Below, in pieces: positions 8,612 through 16,811 of a stretch of 64,000 bases of DNA. Source of the DNA: Streptomyces luomodiensis (GTDB lineage: Bacteria; Actinomycetota; Actinomycetes; Streptomycetales; Streptomycetaceae); assembly GCF_031679605.1 (NCBI RefSeq), contig NZ_CP117522.1, positions 2,356,001-2,420,000 of the forward strand. Direction: 5' to 3'. The notes under the pieces are model-generated. The model worked only from the letters and a program-made list of their open reading frames with translations, did not search any database and had not been told where the DNA came from. Within the stretch, counting starts at the first letter, position 1. Every line of letters begins with the position of its first letter. The position numbers and the translations under genes are program-made.

Positions 8612-9337
8612 TCATCGCACCCGGCGGTCCCGGGCGCGCCACAGCCGGCCGATGTCGCGGGCGAAGGACCAGCTGAGCAGGGTCAGGGCCAGCAGGGCGG
8701 CGCCGACGGCCAGGGGGCGGGGCAGCACATCGGCGCCGACGACGAGCAGCAGCACGCCCTGGAGCGCGGCCACCGTCTTACGGGCCGTGCTCGGGGGCAA
8801 GGGGCCGGCCAGCCAGGGCAGCACCCATGACGCGGCGACGAAGGCGTAGCGCATGGCCCCGATCAGCAGCACCCAGGGGCCGAGCGAGGCGGCCACGTAG
8901 ACGCTGAGCACCAGGATGAGGACGGCGTCGACCTCCATGTCGAACCGCGCGCCCAGCGCGGAGGTGGTGCCGGTGCGGCGGGCCACCTGGCCGTCGACCG
9001 CGTCGAGGACCAGGGCGACCGCGGTGAGGACCACCAGGACGGTGACCGGCGGCGAGCTCGCGAAGGAGTCGGCGACCAGCGCGGTCACCCCGCCGACCAG
9101 CGTCGCCCGCGCCAGCGTGACGCGGTTGGCCGCGCCGAAGGAGACGAGCCAGGACCGCGACAGGGCGCGGGTGAGCACCGCCCAGGTGGCGCCCGCGAAG
9201 GCCAGGCCGGTGAGCCAGCCCGCGGGTCCCAGGCCGACCGCCGTGCCCAGCGACACGAGCAACAGCAGCTGCGCGCCCGCGCCCGCGGCCGTCTCGGTCC
9301 GCACCAGCCTCGTGTTGTACGGGTTGTTCAGGGCCAC
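8612..9337 (-). CDS. CDP-alcohol phosphatidyltransferase family protein
   Basis: A 241-residue integral membrane enzyme of the CDP-alcohol phosphatidyltransferase family, which swaps CMP of a CDP-linked lipid or alcohol for an alcohol acceptor. The complete signature D-x2-DG-x2-AR-x8-G-x3-D-x3-D is present: D112, D115, G116, A119, R120, G129, D133, D137 (segment LDAVDGQVARRTG onward). About six hydrophobic helices are visible. GTG at 9337 is chosen over an ATG 63 bases upstream because GGAGGG is six bases before it. It is divergent from the dehydrogenase gene and lies at the edge of the pyrimidine-type cluster. It might add a phosphatidyl or phospho-alcohol group to that product, or be an ordinary phospholipid enzyme. 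Confidence 0.88.
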   Translation of the reverse strand: MALNNPYNTRLVRTETAAGAGAQLLLLVSLGTAVGLGPAGWLTGLAFAGATWAVLTRALSRSWLVSFGAANRVTLARATLVGGVTALVADSFASSPPVTVLVVLTAVALVLDAVDGQVARRTGTTSALGARFDMEVDAVLILVLSVYVAASLGPWVLLIGAMRYAFVAASWVLPWLAGPLPPSTARKTVAALQGVLLLVVGADVLPRPLAVGAALLALTLLSWSFARDIGRLWRARDRRVR

Positions 9338-9480
9338 CGTGCACCCTCCGGGCTGTGTGGCTGAGTGGGTGGGTGCCGCGTACCGTGTCCGCGGCTTCAT
9401 GGTGTCGGTACGTGGGCCACCACCCGATCGTTCAGTTCCCCTTGCCCAGCCCCTTGTCCAGCTCCTGAGGAGAACGCCGT

Positions 9481-10515
9481 ATGACGCGCACCGCCCGTGC
9501 CTTCTGGCTCCGCTCCCCCGGCCACGGCGAGATACGTCAAGTGACCCTGCCCGACCCGGGCCCCGGCGACGTGGTGGTGCGCACGCTGTGCACCGGGGTG
9601 AGCCGCGGTACGGAGACCCTGGTCTTCCGCGGTGGCGTCCCGGAGAGCCAGCACACCGCCATGCGGGCGCCGTTCCAGGACGGTGCGTTCCCCGGCCCGG
9701 TCAAGTACGGCTATCTCAACGTGGGTCTGGTCGAGGAGGGGCCGCGGGACCTGCGGGGGCGCGCCGTCTTCTGTCTGTATCCGCATCAGACCCGGTACGT
9801 GGTCCCGGCGAGCGCGGTGACCCCGGTGCCGGCGGGCGTGCCCGCGCCGCGCGCCGTGCTGGCGGGCACGGTGGAGACCGCGGTGAACGCCGCCTGGGAC
9901 GCCGCGCCCCTGCTGGGCGACCGGATCGCCGTGGTGGGGGCGGGGATGGTGGGTGCCTGCGTCGCGGCGGTGCTGGCCCGGTTCCCCGCCGTACGGGTGC
10001 AGTTGGTCGACGCCCGGCCCGAGCGCGCGGAGGTCGCGCGGGCGCTCGGGGTGGACTTCGCGCTCCCCGGGGAGGCGGCGGGCGACCGTGATCTGGTGGT
10101 GCACGCCAGCGCCACCGAACAGGGGCTCGCGCGCTCGCTGGAACTCCTCGCGCCGGAGGGCACGGTGCTGGAGCTGAGCTGGTACGGGGACCGGCGGGTC
10201 AGCCTGCCGCTCGGGGAGGCGTTCCACTCCCGCCGGCTGGTGGTGCGCAGCAGCCAGGTGGGGACGGTGTCACCGGCCCGGGGCGCCCGCCGGGGCTACG
10301 CCGACCGGATGGCGCTGGCGCTCGGACTGCTCGCCGATCCGGCCTTCGACGCCCTCGTCACCGGCGAATGCGGTTTCGAGGAGCTTCCCGAGGTGCTGCC
10401 GAGACTGGCGTCCGGGGAGCTTCCGGGGTTGTGCCACCGGGTTCGGTACGACGGCGAAGACGACGGACACGACGCGTACGAGGACGACGGCGGATCCGCC
10501 GTGTCGCCGGGCTGA
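9481..10515 (+). CDS. Zinc-type (MDR) dehydrogenase, BchC-like
   Basis: A 344-residue medium-chain dehydrogenase/reductase. The N-terminal catalytic domain has [19 protein letters not shown], as in BchC-like dehydrogenases. It keeps one Cys ligand but lacks the GHE zinc motif of true alcohol dehydrogenases. The Rossmann half has [19 protein letters not shown] for NAD(P). ATG at 9481 follows AGGAGAA. The C-terminal 20 residues are Asp/Glu-rich. It heads the rightward run of the cluster (PTPS-like, glycosyltransferase, methyltransferase, flippase-like) and probably oxidises a hydroxyl or reduces a double bond in the product; the substrate is unknown. Confidence 0.87.
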   Translation: MTRTARAFWLRSPGHGEIRQVTLPDPGPGDVVVRTLCTGVSRGTETLVFRGGVPESQHTAMRAPFQDGAFPGPVKYGYLNVGLVEEGPRDLRGRAVFCLYPHQTRYVVPASAVTPVPAGVPAPRAVLAGTVETAVNAAWDAAPLLGDRIAVVGAGMVGACVAAVLARFPAVRVQLVDARPERAEVARALGVDFALPGEAAGDRDLVVHASATEQGLARSLELLAPEGTVLELSWYGDRRVSLPLGEAFHSRRLVVRSSQVGTVSPARGARRGYADRMALALGLLADPAFDALVTGECGFEELPEVLPRLASGELPGLCHRVRYDGEDDGHDAYEDDGGSAVSPG

Positions 10516-10592
10516 ACACGCGGAACGCGGCGGCCGTACTGGAGGGCGTGCCCCGGCCGGGGCCCGACACGCCGCGTCTGGAGGGTCATCCG

Positions 10593-10991
10593 TTGTTCAG
10601 CATCACCGTCCGCGATCACATCATGGTCGCTCACAGTTTCCGCGGGGAGGTCTTCGGACCCGCGCAGCGGTTGCACGGGGCGACGTTCCTGGTGGACGCC
10701 ACCTTCCGCCGGGCCGAGTTGGACGGCGACAACATCGTCGTCGACATCGGTCTGGCCACCCGTGAGCTGGGCGAGGTGTGCGGCGCGCTCAGCTATCGCA
10801 ATCTCGACGACGAACCCGGTTTCCGGGGCGTCAACACCTCCACCGAGTTCCTCGCCAAGGTGATCGCCGACCGCCTCGCCGAGCGGGTGCGCTCCGGGGC
10901 GCTGGGCGAGGGCGCCCATGGGCTCTTGGGGATCACGGTCACCCTGCGCGAATCGCATATCGCCTGGGCCAGTTACGAGCGTGCGCTATGA
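10593..10991 (+). CDS. 6-pyruvoyl-tetrahydropterin synthase/QueD-fold protein lacking catalytic residues
   Basis: A 132-residue T-fold protein of the PTPS/QueD family (family usually 120-140). TTG at 10593 fits because GAGGG is 7 bases upstream and the protein then begins [15 protein letters not shown]. Compared with E. coli QueD as I recall it: the first zinc His is kept (H14) and the second too (H28 in RLHGAT), but the third is Ala30. The catalytic Cys position is Ala24. The Asp-His pair of the LDHHYL motif is replaced in SYRNLDD. The substrate-anchoring Glu (LRESHIAW) and TSTEFLA segment remain. It probably binds a pterin- or pyrimidine-like ligand but should not do standard PTPS chemistry. 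The stop overlaps the glycosyltransferase start. Confidence 0.85.
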   Translation: MFSITVRDHIMVAHSFRGEVFGPAQRLHGATFLVDATFRRAELDGDNIVVDIGLATRELGEVCGALSYRNLDDEPGFRGVNTSTEFLAKVIADRLAERVRSGALGEGAHGLLGITVTLRESHIAWASYERAL

Positions 10992-12094
10992 GCCGGGCCG
11001 CACCGCGTGCGGTGCACTTCGTGATGCCCGGCGCCGTGGCCGACCCGGCCGCGCCGAGCGGCGGCAACGTCTACGACCGGCGGATCTGCCGGGATCTGCC
11101 CGGCACCGGCTGGCGGGTCGAGGAGCACACCGTCGCGGGCGACTGGCCCCGGCCGGGACCCGCCGCCCGCGCGGAGCTGAGCCGCGTCCTGACCGGGACG
11201 GCGGACGGGGCGGTGGTGCTGCTCGACGGACTGGTCGCCGCCGCGCTGCCCCACCTCGTCGTTCCGCAGGCCCAGCGGCTGCGGCCGGCGGTGCTGGTGC
11301 ATCTGCCGCTGGGCGACGAGACGGGGCTGGACCCCGGCCTGGCCGCCGAACTTCAGGCGCTGGAGGGCCGGACCCTGCGCTCGGTCCGGGCGGTGGTGGC
11401 CACCAGCGCGTGGGCGGCCGGGCGGCTGGTGGAACTGCACGGACTGGTCCCCGACCGGGTCCACGTCGCCGCGCCCGGCGCCGATATCGCGCCGCCGGCC
11501 TCCCCGGGCGGTGACGGCTCACGGCTGCTGTGCGTGGCCTCGGTGACCCCGCGCAAGGGACAGCTGCGGCTGGTGGAGGCGCTCGCGCAGATCCGCGACC
11601 TGCCCTGGAGCCTGGACTGTGTGGGACCCCTGGACCGGGACCCGGACTACACCGGCCGGCTCCGGGAGCTGATCGGGAGGACCGGCGTCGGCGACCGGGT
11701 GCGGCTGCTCGGCCCGAGGACCGGCGCCGGGCTGGACGCCGGCTACGCCGCTGCCGACGCGCTGGTGCTCGCCTCGTACGCCGAGACCTACGGCATGGCG
11801 GTGACCGAGGCGCTCGCCCGGGGGATACCGGTGCTGGCGACGGCCGTCGGCGGGGTCCCGGAGGCGGTCGGGCAGGCGCCCGGCGGCCGGACGCCGGGCC
11901 TGCTGATCGACCCGGACGACCCCGGGGCGCTGACGGCGGCGCTGCGCCGCTGGCTGGGCGACCCCGGTACGCGCCGCCGGCTGACCGCCGCCGCGCACGA
12001 GCGGCGTACCGCGCTGGCCGGGTGGGAGAACACCACCCGGAACCTGGCCGGTGCGCTGGACCAGCTCCGACACGAGCCGCGGAGGGCCGCGTGA
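10988..12094 (+). CDS. Glycosyltransferase family 4
   Basis: A 368-residue GT-B glycosyltransferase. The C-terminal GT4 domain shows [19 protein letters not shown] (donor-site loop), then [20 protein letters not shown] with the E-x7-E signature and [14 protein letters not shown]. The N-terminal half has the variable acceptor domain starting [12 protein letters not shown] at 10988 overlaps the upstream TGA. It likely glycosylates the small molecule made by neighbouring genes, using a nucleotide sugar in the cytoplasm. No sugar-nucleotide genes are nearby, so a common donor is probable. Confidence 0.9.
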   Translation: MSRAAPRAVHFVMPGAVADPAAPSGGNVYDRRICRDLPGTGWRVEEHTVAGDWPRPGPAARAELSRVLTGTADGAVVLLDGLVAAALPHLVVPQAQRLRPAVLVHLPLGDETGLDPGLAAELQALEGRTLRSVRAVVATSAWAAGRLVELHGLVPDRVHVAAPGADIAPPASPGGDGSRLLCVASVTPRKGQLRLVEALAQIRDLPWSLDCVGPLDRDPDYTGRLRELIGRTGVGDRVRLLGPRTGAGLDAGYAAADALVLASYAETYGMAVTEALARGIPVLATAVGGVPEAVGQAPGGRTPGLLIDPDDPGALTAALRRWLGDPGTRRRLTAAAHERRTALAGWENTTRNLAGALDQLRHEPRRAA

Positions 12095-12927
12095 GGACGA
12101 CCGACGTACCGCGTTACACCCCCGACTGGCTGGAGCTGCGGGAGGGTGCCGACGCGGCCGCCCGCGCCCCCGAACTCCTCGACGCGCTCCGCCCCCACCT
12201 GTCCGGCCCGCCGCTGGTGATCCACGATCTGGGGTGCGGCACCGGCTCCATGGGGCGCTGGCTGGCGCCCCGGCTGGGCGGCCCGCAGCTGTGGATCCTG
12301 CACGACCGGGACCCCGATCTGCTGGACCGGGCGGCCGTCCGGATGCCCCGGACCACCACCGACGGCAGCCGCGTCACCATCGCCACGGCGCGGGGCGACC
12401 TCGCCCGGCTGACCGGGAGCGCGCTGGACGGCGCCTCGCTGGTGACGGCGTCCGCGCTGCTGGACGTGGTCACCGAGCGGGAGGTGGACCGGATCGCCGC
12501 GGCCTGCGCCGAGGCCCGGTGCCCGGCGCTGCTGGCGCTGACGGTGGTGGGCCGGGTCGAGCTCAGCCCGGCCGATCCGCTGGACGCGGAGATCGCCGAG
12601 GCGTTCGACGCCCATCAGCGGCGCGGCGGTCTGCTGGGCCCGGACGCGGTCGCGGTGGCCTCCCGGGCCTTCGCCCGCCACGGCGCGACGGTGCGGACGC
12701 ACACCAGCCCCTGGGTGCTCGGCGCCGAGCAGTCCGCGCTGACGGCCGAGTGGCTGCGCGGCCGGGTGGCCGCGGCCGTCGAGCAGCGGCCGCGGTGCGC
12801 GGGACGCGCCGAGGCGTATCTGCGCCGCCGGCTGGCCACGTGTGCGGCGGGGGCGCTGCGGGCGGTGGTGCACCACCGCGATCTGCTGGCGCTGCCCGCG
12901 CCCCGCACGACGGGGGCGGCCGCGTGA
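12091..12927 (+). CDS. Class I SAM-dependent methyltransferase
   Basis: A 278-residue Rossmann-fold methyltransferase. Motif I is HDLGCGTGSMGRWLAPRLGG (about residues 44-63), followed by LHDRDPDLLDRA at the acidic ribose-binding position and SLVTASALLDVVTE at motif IV. GTG at 12091 overlaps the preceding TGA, with GGAGGG 4 bases upstream. Target atom and substrate cannot be told from sequence. Placement between the glycosyltransferase and the membrane protein indicates a tailoring role. Confidence 0.88.
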   Translation: MRTTDVPRYTPDWLELREGADAAARAPELLDALRPHLSGPPLVIHDLGCGTGSMGRWLAPRLGGPQLWILHDRDPDLLDRAAVRMPRTTTDGSRVTIATARGDLARLTGSALDGASLVTASALLDVVTEREVDRIAAACAEARCPALLALTVVGRVELSPADPLDAEIAEAFDAHQRRGGLLGPDAVAVASRAFARHGATVRTHTSPWVLGAEQSALTAEWLRGRVAAAVEQRPRCAGRAEAYLRRRLATCAAGALRAVVHHRDLLALPAPRTTGAAA

Positions 12928-14246
12928 GCGCCGCACCGCGCGCCCGGCTCGGGGCGGCCGTGGGCGCCGCCGTCCTCGCGGTGCTGGTGTGGCGGCTGGG
13001 CACCGGGGCCTTTGTGGCCGGCTTGCGCACCGTCGACGGCCGCACCCTGCTGGCGGCGCTCGCTCTGGGCCTGCTCACCACGGTGTGCAGCGCGTGGCGC
13101 TGGTGTCTGGTGGCGCGCGGGCTGGGCATCCGGCTGCGGCTGGGCCCGGCCGTCGCCGCCTACTACCGCGCGCTGTTCCTCAACGCCGCGCTGCCCGGTG
13201 GCGTGCTCGGCGATGCGCACCGCGCGGTACGGCACGGGCGGGACGCGGGGGACGTCGGCCGGGGTGTCCGCGCGGTGGTGCTGGAGCGGGTCGCGGGCCA
13301 GGTGGTGCTGCTCGCGGTGGGGGTGGCGATGGTGCTGGCCCACCCCTCCCTGGCGGTGGAGTGGACCGGCCGGCTGGTCGGCGGGGTGGCCGGCCGGCTG
13401 GTCTCGGCGCCCGGGGCGGTCGCGGGGTGCGCGGCGCCGCTCGTGGTGGCCGTGGCTCTCGTGGCGGCCGTCCGCCGCCGCGCGGCGCCGGTGGCCTCGC
13501 GGCGGCGGGGCGCGGTCCGCGGCGCGCTGGCGGAGGCGCGCCGCGGACTGCTGGCCCCGGGCAGCTGGCCGGGGGTGGTGGTCTCCTCGGCCGTGGTGCT
13601 GGCCGGGCATCTGACGACGTTCGTCCTGGCCGCGCGGACCGCGGGGTCACACGCTCCGCTGACCGTGCTGGTCCCCCTGTCGGTGCTGGCCCTGATCGCC
13701 ATGGCGCTGCCGCTGAACGTCGGCGGCTGGGGCCCCCGGGAGACCGTCACGGCCTGGGCCTTCGGTGCCGCCGGCCTGGGTGCGGGCCAGGGGCTGGCCG
13801 TGGCCGTGGTCTACGGGGTGCTGACCTTCGCCGCGTGTCTCCCCGGGGCCGTGGTGCCGGCCGTCCAGTGGTGCGCGCGGCCGTGGCGCGGTCAGGTCGA
13901 GTTCGAAGAGGGTGTCCGCGCCGAGGGCGGAGCGGCGGACGGGCGGGCGGAGCGCGTCCCGCATGACCGGGGTGCCGTCGAAGCGCAGCCCGGGGATGCC
14001 GTCGCCGAGCAGGACCGGGGCCACGGTGACGTAGAGCCGGTGCAGCGCGCCCGCGTGCAGGAAGCGCGACACGGTGACACCGCCGCCCTCGACGAGTATC
14101 CGGCCCAGCCGGCGCCGTGCGAGGGTGCGCACCAGGTGGTGGGGGGCGAAGGCGTCCGGGTCCGCGAGCGTCAGCACCTCCACCCCGTCCGGCGGCGCCG
14201 GCCGGCGCTCGCCGGTGGCGGCCACCACCCACAGGGTGGGGGCTGA
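12924..14246 (+). CDS. Flippase-like (YbhN/UPF0104, LPG-synthase TM) membrane protein with anomalous C-terminal tail
   Basis: Residues 1-320 or so form a polytopic membrane protein of the lysylphosphatidylglycerol-synthase TM/UPF0104 family: RWCLVARGLGIRLRLGPAVA, then the hallmark YYRALFLNAALPGGVLGDAH, and NVGGWGPRETV near the end. Such proteins are proposed to flip lipid-linked substrates. GTG at 12924 overlaps the methyltransferase stop. The domain ends near base 13890, but no stop occurs until 14246. The extra ~115 residues are low-complexity and lie wholly antisense to the converging reductase gene. Either the tail is real or a frameshift/stop change has occurred near 13.9 kb. Confidence 0.8.
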   Translation: MSAAPRARLGAAVGAAVLAVLVWRLGTGAFVAGLRTVDGRTLLAALALGLLTTVCSAWRWCLVARGLGIRLRLGPAVAAYYRALFLNAALPGGVLGDAHRAVRHGRDAGDVGRGVRAVVLERVAGQVVLLAVGVAMVLAHPSLAVEWTGRLVGGVAGRLVSAPGAVAGCAAPLVVAVALVAAVRRRAAPVASRRRGAVRGALAEARRGLLAPGSWPGVVVSSAVVLAGHLTTFVLAARTAGSHAPLTVLVPLSVLALIAMALPLNVGGWGPRETVTAWAFGAAGLGAGQGLAVAVVYGVLTFAACLPGAVVPAVQWCARPWRGQVEFEEGVRAEGGAADGRAERVPHDRGAVEAQPGDAVAEQDRGHGDVEPVQRARVQEARHGDTAALDEYPAQPAPCEGAHQVVGGEGVRVRERQHLHPVRRRRPALAGGGHHPQGGG

Positions 14247-14693
14247 GCCATCGGTGAAGACGCGGCGGTCGCGCGGCACCCGGCCGTGTGGATCGAGGAC
14301 GACCCGTACCGGGTTCGGGCCCGCGCAGGCGCGCACGGTCAGCTGGGGGTCGTCCGCGACGGCGGTGCCGGCCCCGACGACCACCGCGTCGGCGAGGGCG
14401 CGCAGCCGGTGGAGGTGGCGGCGGTCCTCCTGTCCGGTGACGTAGTCGGCGTCGCCGGTGCGGGTGGCGATGAAACCGTCCAGGCTCTGGCCGAGCTGAG
14501 CGACGGTCAGCCGCGGACCGGCCAGGCACAGCGGGAGGTAGCGGTCGGCCAGGAGCCGGGCCTCCGGCGAGGCGGGCTCGCTCCACCGCCGTCCGCCGTC
14601 CGGGCCCCGGACCAGACCGGCGGCCCCGGCGTCCGCCTCGGTCCGCACCGAGCGCAGCCGCTCCCACGCCGCTTCCGTGGCCAGGAAGGTCAT
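13647..14693 (-). CDS. RibD C-terminal-type pyrimidine reductase (stand-alone), with anomalous C-terminal tail
   Basis: The first ~265 residues match the RibD reductase domain (DHFR fold): VAQLGQSLDGFIATRTGDAD, then DAVVVGAGTAVADDPQLTVR, VRVVLDPHGRVPRDRRVF and ILVEGGGVTVSRFLHAGALH. The zinc deaminase domain of bifunctional RibD (HAE and PCxxxG motifs) is absent, as in archaeal and fungal reductases that reduce the ribosyl chain before deamination. ATG at 14693 overlaps the creatininase stop. After FELDL near base 13895 no stop follows for 80 codons, producing a 600-bp overlap with the flippase-like gene. A TGA in another frame at 13892 would end it naturally if a single base were shifted. Confidence 0.82.
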   Translation of the reverse strand: MTFLATEAAWERLRSVRTEADAGAAGLVRGPDGGRRWSEPASPEARLLADRYLPLCLAGPRLTVAQLGQSLDGFIATRTGDADYVTGQEDRRHLHRLRALADAVVVGAGTAVADDPQLTVRACAGPNPVRVVLDPHGRVPRDRRVFTDGSAPTLWVVAATGERRPAPPDGVEVLTLADPDAFAPHHLVRTLARRRLGRILVEGGGVTVSRFLHAGALHRLYVTVAPVLLGDGIPGLRFDGTPVMRDALRPPVRRSALGADTLFELDLTAPRPRAPLDGRHHGPGETRGEGQHPVDHGHGQPLARTQAGGTEGPGRDGLPGAPAADVQRQRHGDQGQHRQGDQHGQRSV

Positions 14694-15442
14694 TTAGTCT
14701 CCTCCCCGGCACCGACGAGGGAAAGATATTCGGCGAAGGAATCGACGAGCCCGGCCAGGAGTTCTTTTCCCTTGTGCGCGGACGCCCTGGACGGACGGCC
14801 GATGACACCGGACTCCGTATAGGCGGACATACCGAGGGTGAGCAGATGCTTGCGCTCATCGAAGGTCCAGTCGGAGGTTTCATGACCGGACCGGACGAGT
14901 TCCGGGTGGGCATGCAGGAGGATGGATGTCTCCAGTTCGCCCGCATGCATATCGCTGTGCGCCGGGGTGCGTATACCGGCGCGTATCCGGGCGGTGTTCC
15001 AGTCCGCCGGTCCCGGGAACAGCGCCATACGGAAGTCACTGCCGACGGATTCCTGGACGACGTTGCGCAGTACGTAATTCCCGCCGTGCCCGTTCACCAG
15101 GACCAGACCGCGCAGACCCGCGCGCCGAAGCGACTGGGCGATGTCGCGGACCACGGCGTGGAGGGTGGCCGCGGAGAGGGACACCGTCCCTGGCCAGGCG
15201 GCGTGCTCATGGGAGCAGGAGATGGTCACCGGGGGCAGTGCCAGCACCGGATACGCGGCCGCGAGCTGGCCGGCGACCGTGCAGGCGATGACCGTGTCGG
15301 TCGCCAGGGGGAGAAACGCGCCGTGTTGTTCGAAACTGCCGACCGGAAGCACGGCGACATCGGCCCGGCGGGCCCGCACGTCTTCCGTCGTCTGGGTCGG
15401 CAAGACCATGCCGGCCTGGGAGCGCATGCCCGAACCGCTCAT
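14690..15442 (-). CDS. Creatininase-family amidohydrolase, probable FAPy deformylase (ArfB-like)
   Basis: A 250-residue metal-dependent amidohydrolase. Conserved creatininase motifs: LPVGSFEQHGAFLPLATD with metal ligands E38, H40 and D49, NGHGGN around H119, and SDMHAGELETS with H166 and E169. In archaea a member of this family (ArfB) removes the formyl group of FAPy made by GTP cyclohydrolase III. Here the gene is divergent from a GTP cyclohydrolase II with the FAPy-type substitution and overlaps (ATGA) the RibD-type reductase, so the same role is likely by inference. MftE of mycofactocin synthesis is also in this family, but no other mycofactocin gene is present. Confidence 0.85.
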   Translation of the reverse strand: MSGSGMRSQAGMVLPTQTTEDVRARRADVAVLPVGSFEQHGAFLPLATDTVIACTVAGQLAAAYPVLALPPVTISCSHEHAAWPGTVSLSAATLHAVVRDIAQSLRRAGLRGLVLVNGHGGNYVLRNVVQESVGSDFRMALFPGPADWNTARIRAGIRTPAHSDMHAGELETSILLHAHPELVRSGHETSDWTFDERKHLLTLGMSAYTESGVIGRPSRASAHKGKELLAGLVDSFAEYLSLVGAGEETK

Positions 15443-15540
15443 ATCTCGTGGACCTTTCCTGTGTCCGTCCGACAGCTGATTGCCGCGGCTTTCTCATATT
15501 CCCGTACCCGGGCCCGGGTTTTCCAGATAGGCTGCCGGAC
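15443..15540. promoter_or_regulatory. Divergent promoter region of creatininase and GTP cyclohydrolase genes
   Basis: Only 98 bp separate the two divergent starts, so their promoters must overlap and expression is probably coordinated. On the minus strand AGGAAAGG lies about 12 bases before the creatininase ATG. The cyclohydrolase ATG at 15541 has no obvious ribosome site. I could not assign -10/-35 hexamers with confidence. Confidence 0.4.
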
Positions 15541-16197
15541 ATGACAGAAAGTGATGGCGTGTTCGATGTCGGCACCCAGCCTTCTGGTGTCGAACGAGTG
15601 GTGAATGTCCGGCTGTCCACGCGATATGGCGAATTTCTCGCCATCGGCTATCGGGACCTCGCTCGCGGCGATGAACAAATAGCGCTGGTGCACGGCGATG
15701 TCACCGGGGAGGAGGCGCTGGCCCGGCTGCATTCGGAGTGCCTCACCGGGGACGCGTTCGGCTCCCGTCACTGCGAGTGCGGCGACCAGCTCTCCGCGGC
15801 GCTGAAGGCGATCGCGGCCGAAGGCCGGGGCGTGCTCGTCTATCTGAGGGGCCATGAGGGGCGCGGGATCGGGCTGCTCGCCAAGCTCCAGGCGATGCGG
15901 CTCCAGGCGGAGGGGCTGGACACCGTCGAGGCCAATCTGGCGCTTGGCCTGCCGGCCGACGCCCGCGACTACCAGGTGGCGGCGGAGGTGCTGCACGACC
16001 TCCGGGTGCGCTCCGTGCGGCTGCTGTCCAACAACCCCCGCAAGCGGGAGGCGCTGCTGCGGCACGGCGTCGGGGTCAGCGAGCAGGTGCCGCTGCTGAT
16101 GCCCCCGCGCCAGGAGAACCTCGCGTACCTGCTCACCAAGCGGGACCGCATGGACCACTGTCTGCCGCATCTGGACGCCGTAGTCCAGCGCACCTGA
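15541..16197 (+). CDS. ribA: GTP cyclohydrolase II, Met-variant predicted to make FAPy
   Basis: A 218-residue RibA-family protein. Zinc ligands C67 (in HSECLTGD), C78 and C80 (RHCECGDQL) are present, as are the YLRGHEGRGIGLLAK loop and SNNPRKREALL. At the residue aligned with catalytic-site Tyr105 of E. coli RibA (IRAYALQ) this protein has Met119 (LQAMRLQ). The S. coelicolor paralogue SCO6655 is known, as I recall, to carry Met here and to stop at the formylated intermediate FAPy, the archaeal GTP cyclohydrolase III product. The adjacent creatininase and reductase genes fit that. So it probably serves a dedicated pathway, not bulk riboflavin synthesis. ATG at 15541 is set by alignment; the frame extends 31 codons upstream. 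Confidence 0.9.
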   Translation: MTESDGVFDVGTQPSGVERVVNVRLSTRYGEFLAIGYRDLARGDEQIALVHGDVTGEEALARLHSECLTGDAFGSRHCECGDQLSAALKAIAAEGRGVLVYLRGHEGRGIGLLAKLQAMRLQAEGLDTVEANLALGLPADARDYQVAAEVLHDLRVRSVRLLSNNPRKREALLRHGVGVSEQVPLLMPPRQENLAYLLTKRDRMDHCLPHLDAVVQRT

Positions 16198-16253
16198 CCG
16201 CGCGCTACCGCCGGATGGGCGATCAGCGCACATATGTCCGAGAATGGTGGTGC

Positions 16254-16277
16254 CCGTGACGTCCCCCGTGACGTCCC
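16254..16277. repeat. Perfect 12-bp tandem duplication upstream of the molybdenum hydroxylase operon
   Basis: CCGTGACGTCCC occurs twice head to tail (16254-16265, 16266-16277), 27 bases before the ATG at 16305. Each copy contains TGACGTC, a near-palindrome. It may be an operator, or a chance duplication. Confidence 0.5.
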
Positions 16278-16304
16278 GACGGACGACGATCAAGGGTAGG
16301 GATC

Positions 16305-16811
16305 ATGGACCTGGAGATCGAACTCCGGGTGGACGGGACCGAGCACCGCCTCACCGTCGACACCCGTACTACGCTGCTGGATGCCCTGCGCGAGCGGCTG
16401 GGGAACACCAGCCCCAAGAAGGGCTGCGACCACGGACAGTGCGGCGCCTGCACCCTGCTGCTCGACGGCCGCCGGGTCCTGGGCTGTCTCGCGCTGGCCG
16501 TCGCCCACCAGGGCTCGGACATCATCACGGCGGCGGGACTCGCCGACGGTGAGCTCCACCCGCTCCAGCGGTCGTTCATCGCGCACGACGCCTTCCAGTG
16601 CGGCTACTGCACACCCGGTCAGATCGTCTCGGCGGCCGGGATGCTGCGGGAGGCCGGGGCGGGCTGGCCGAGCGCCGTGAGCAAGGACCCGAACGCCACC
16701 GAGGTGGTGCTGGACGACGAGGAGATCGCCGAGCGGATGAGCGGCAACCTGTGCCGCTGCGCCGCGTACGCCAACATCGTCCCGGCGATCGCGGAGGTGG
16801 CGCACCGATGA
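16305..16811 (+). CDS. [2Fe-2S] subunit of a xanthine dehydrogenase-family molybdenum hydroxylase (PaoA-like)
   Basis: A 168-residue small subunit with two [2Fe-2S] clusters: plant-type ferredoxin cysteines C41, C46, C49 and C61 (GCDHGQCGACTLLLDG) and the second set C99, C102, C150 and C152 (FQCGYCTPGQ; NLCRCAAY). It passes electrons between the molybdenum and FAD subunits. Unlike periplasmic PaoA it has no Tat signal and starts directly at MDLEIELRVDG, so the enzyme should be cytoplasmic. First gene of a tightly coupled operon; its stop overlaps the next ATG. Confidence 0.94.
   Translation: MDLEIELRVDGTEHRLTVDTRTTLLDALRERLGNTSPKKGCDHGQCGACTLLLDGRRVLGCLALAVAHQGSDIITAAGLADGELHPLQRSFIAHDAFQCGYCTPGQIVSAAGMLREAGAGWPSAVSKDPNATEVVLDDEEIAERMSGNLCRCAAYANIVPAIAEVAHR

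Noticed and set aside
14690..15442. Mycofactocin MftE
   Set aside because: Same creatininase family, but no mftA/B/C/D/F gene is present and the neighbours point to GTP-derived pyrimidine chemistry.
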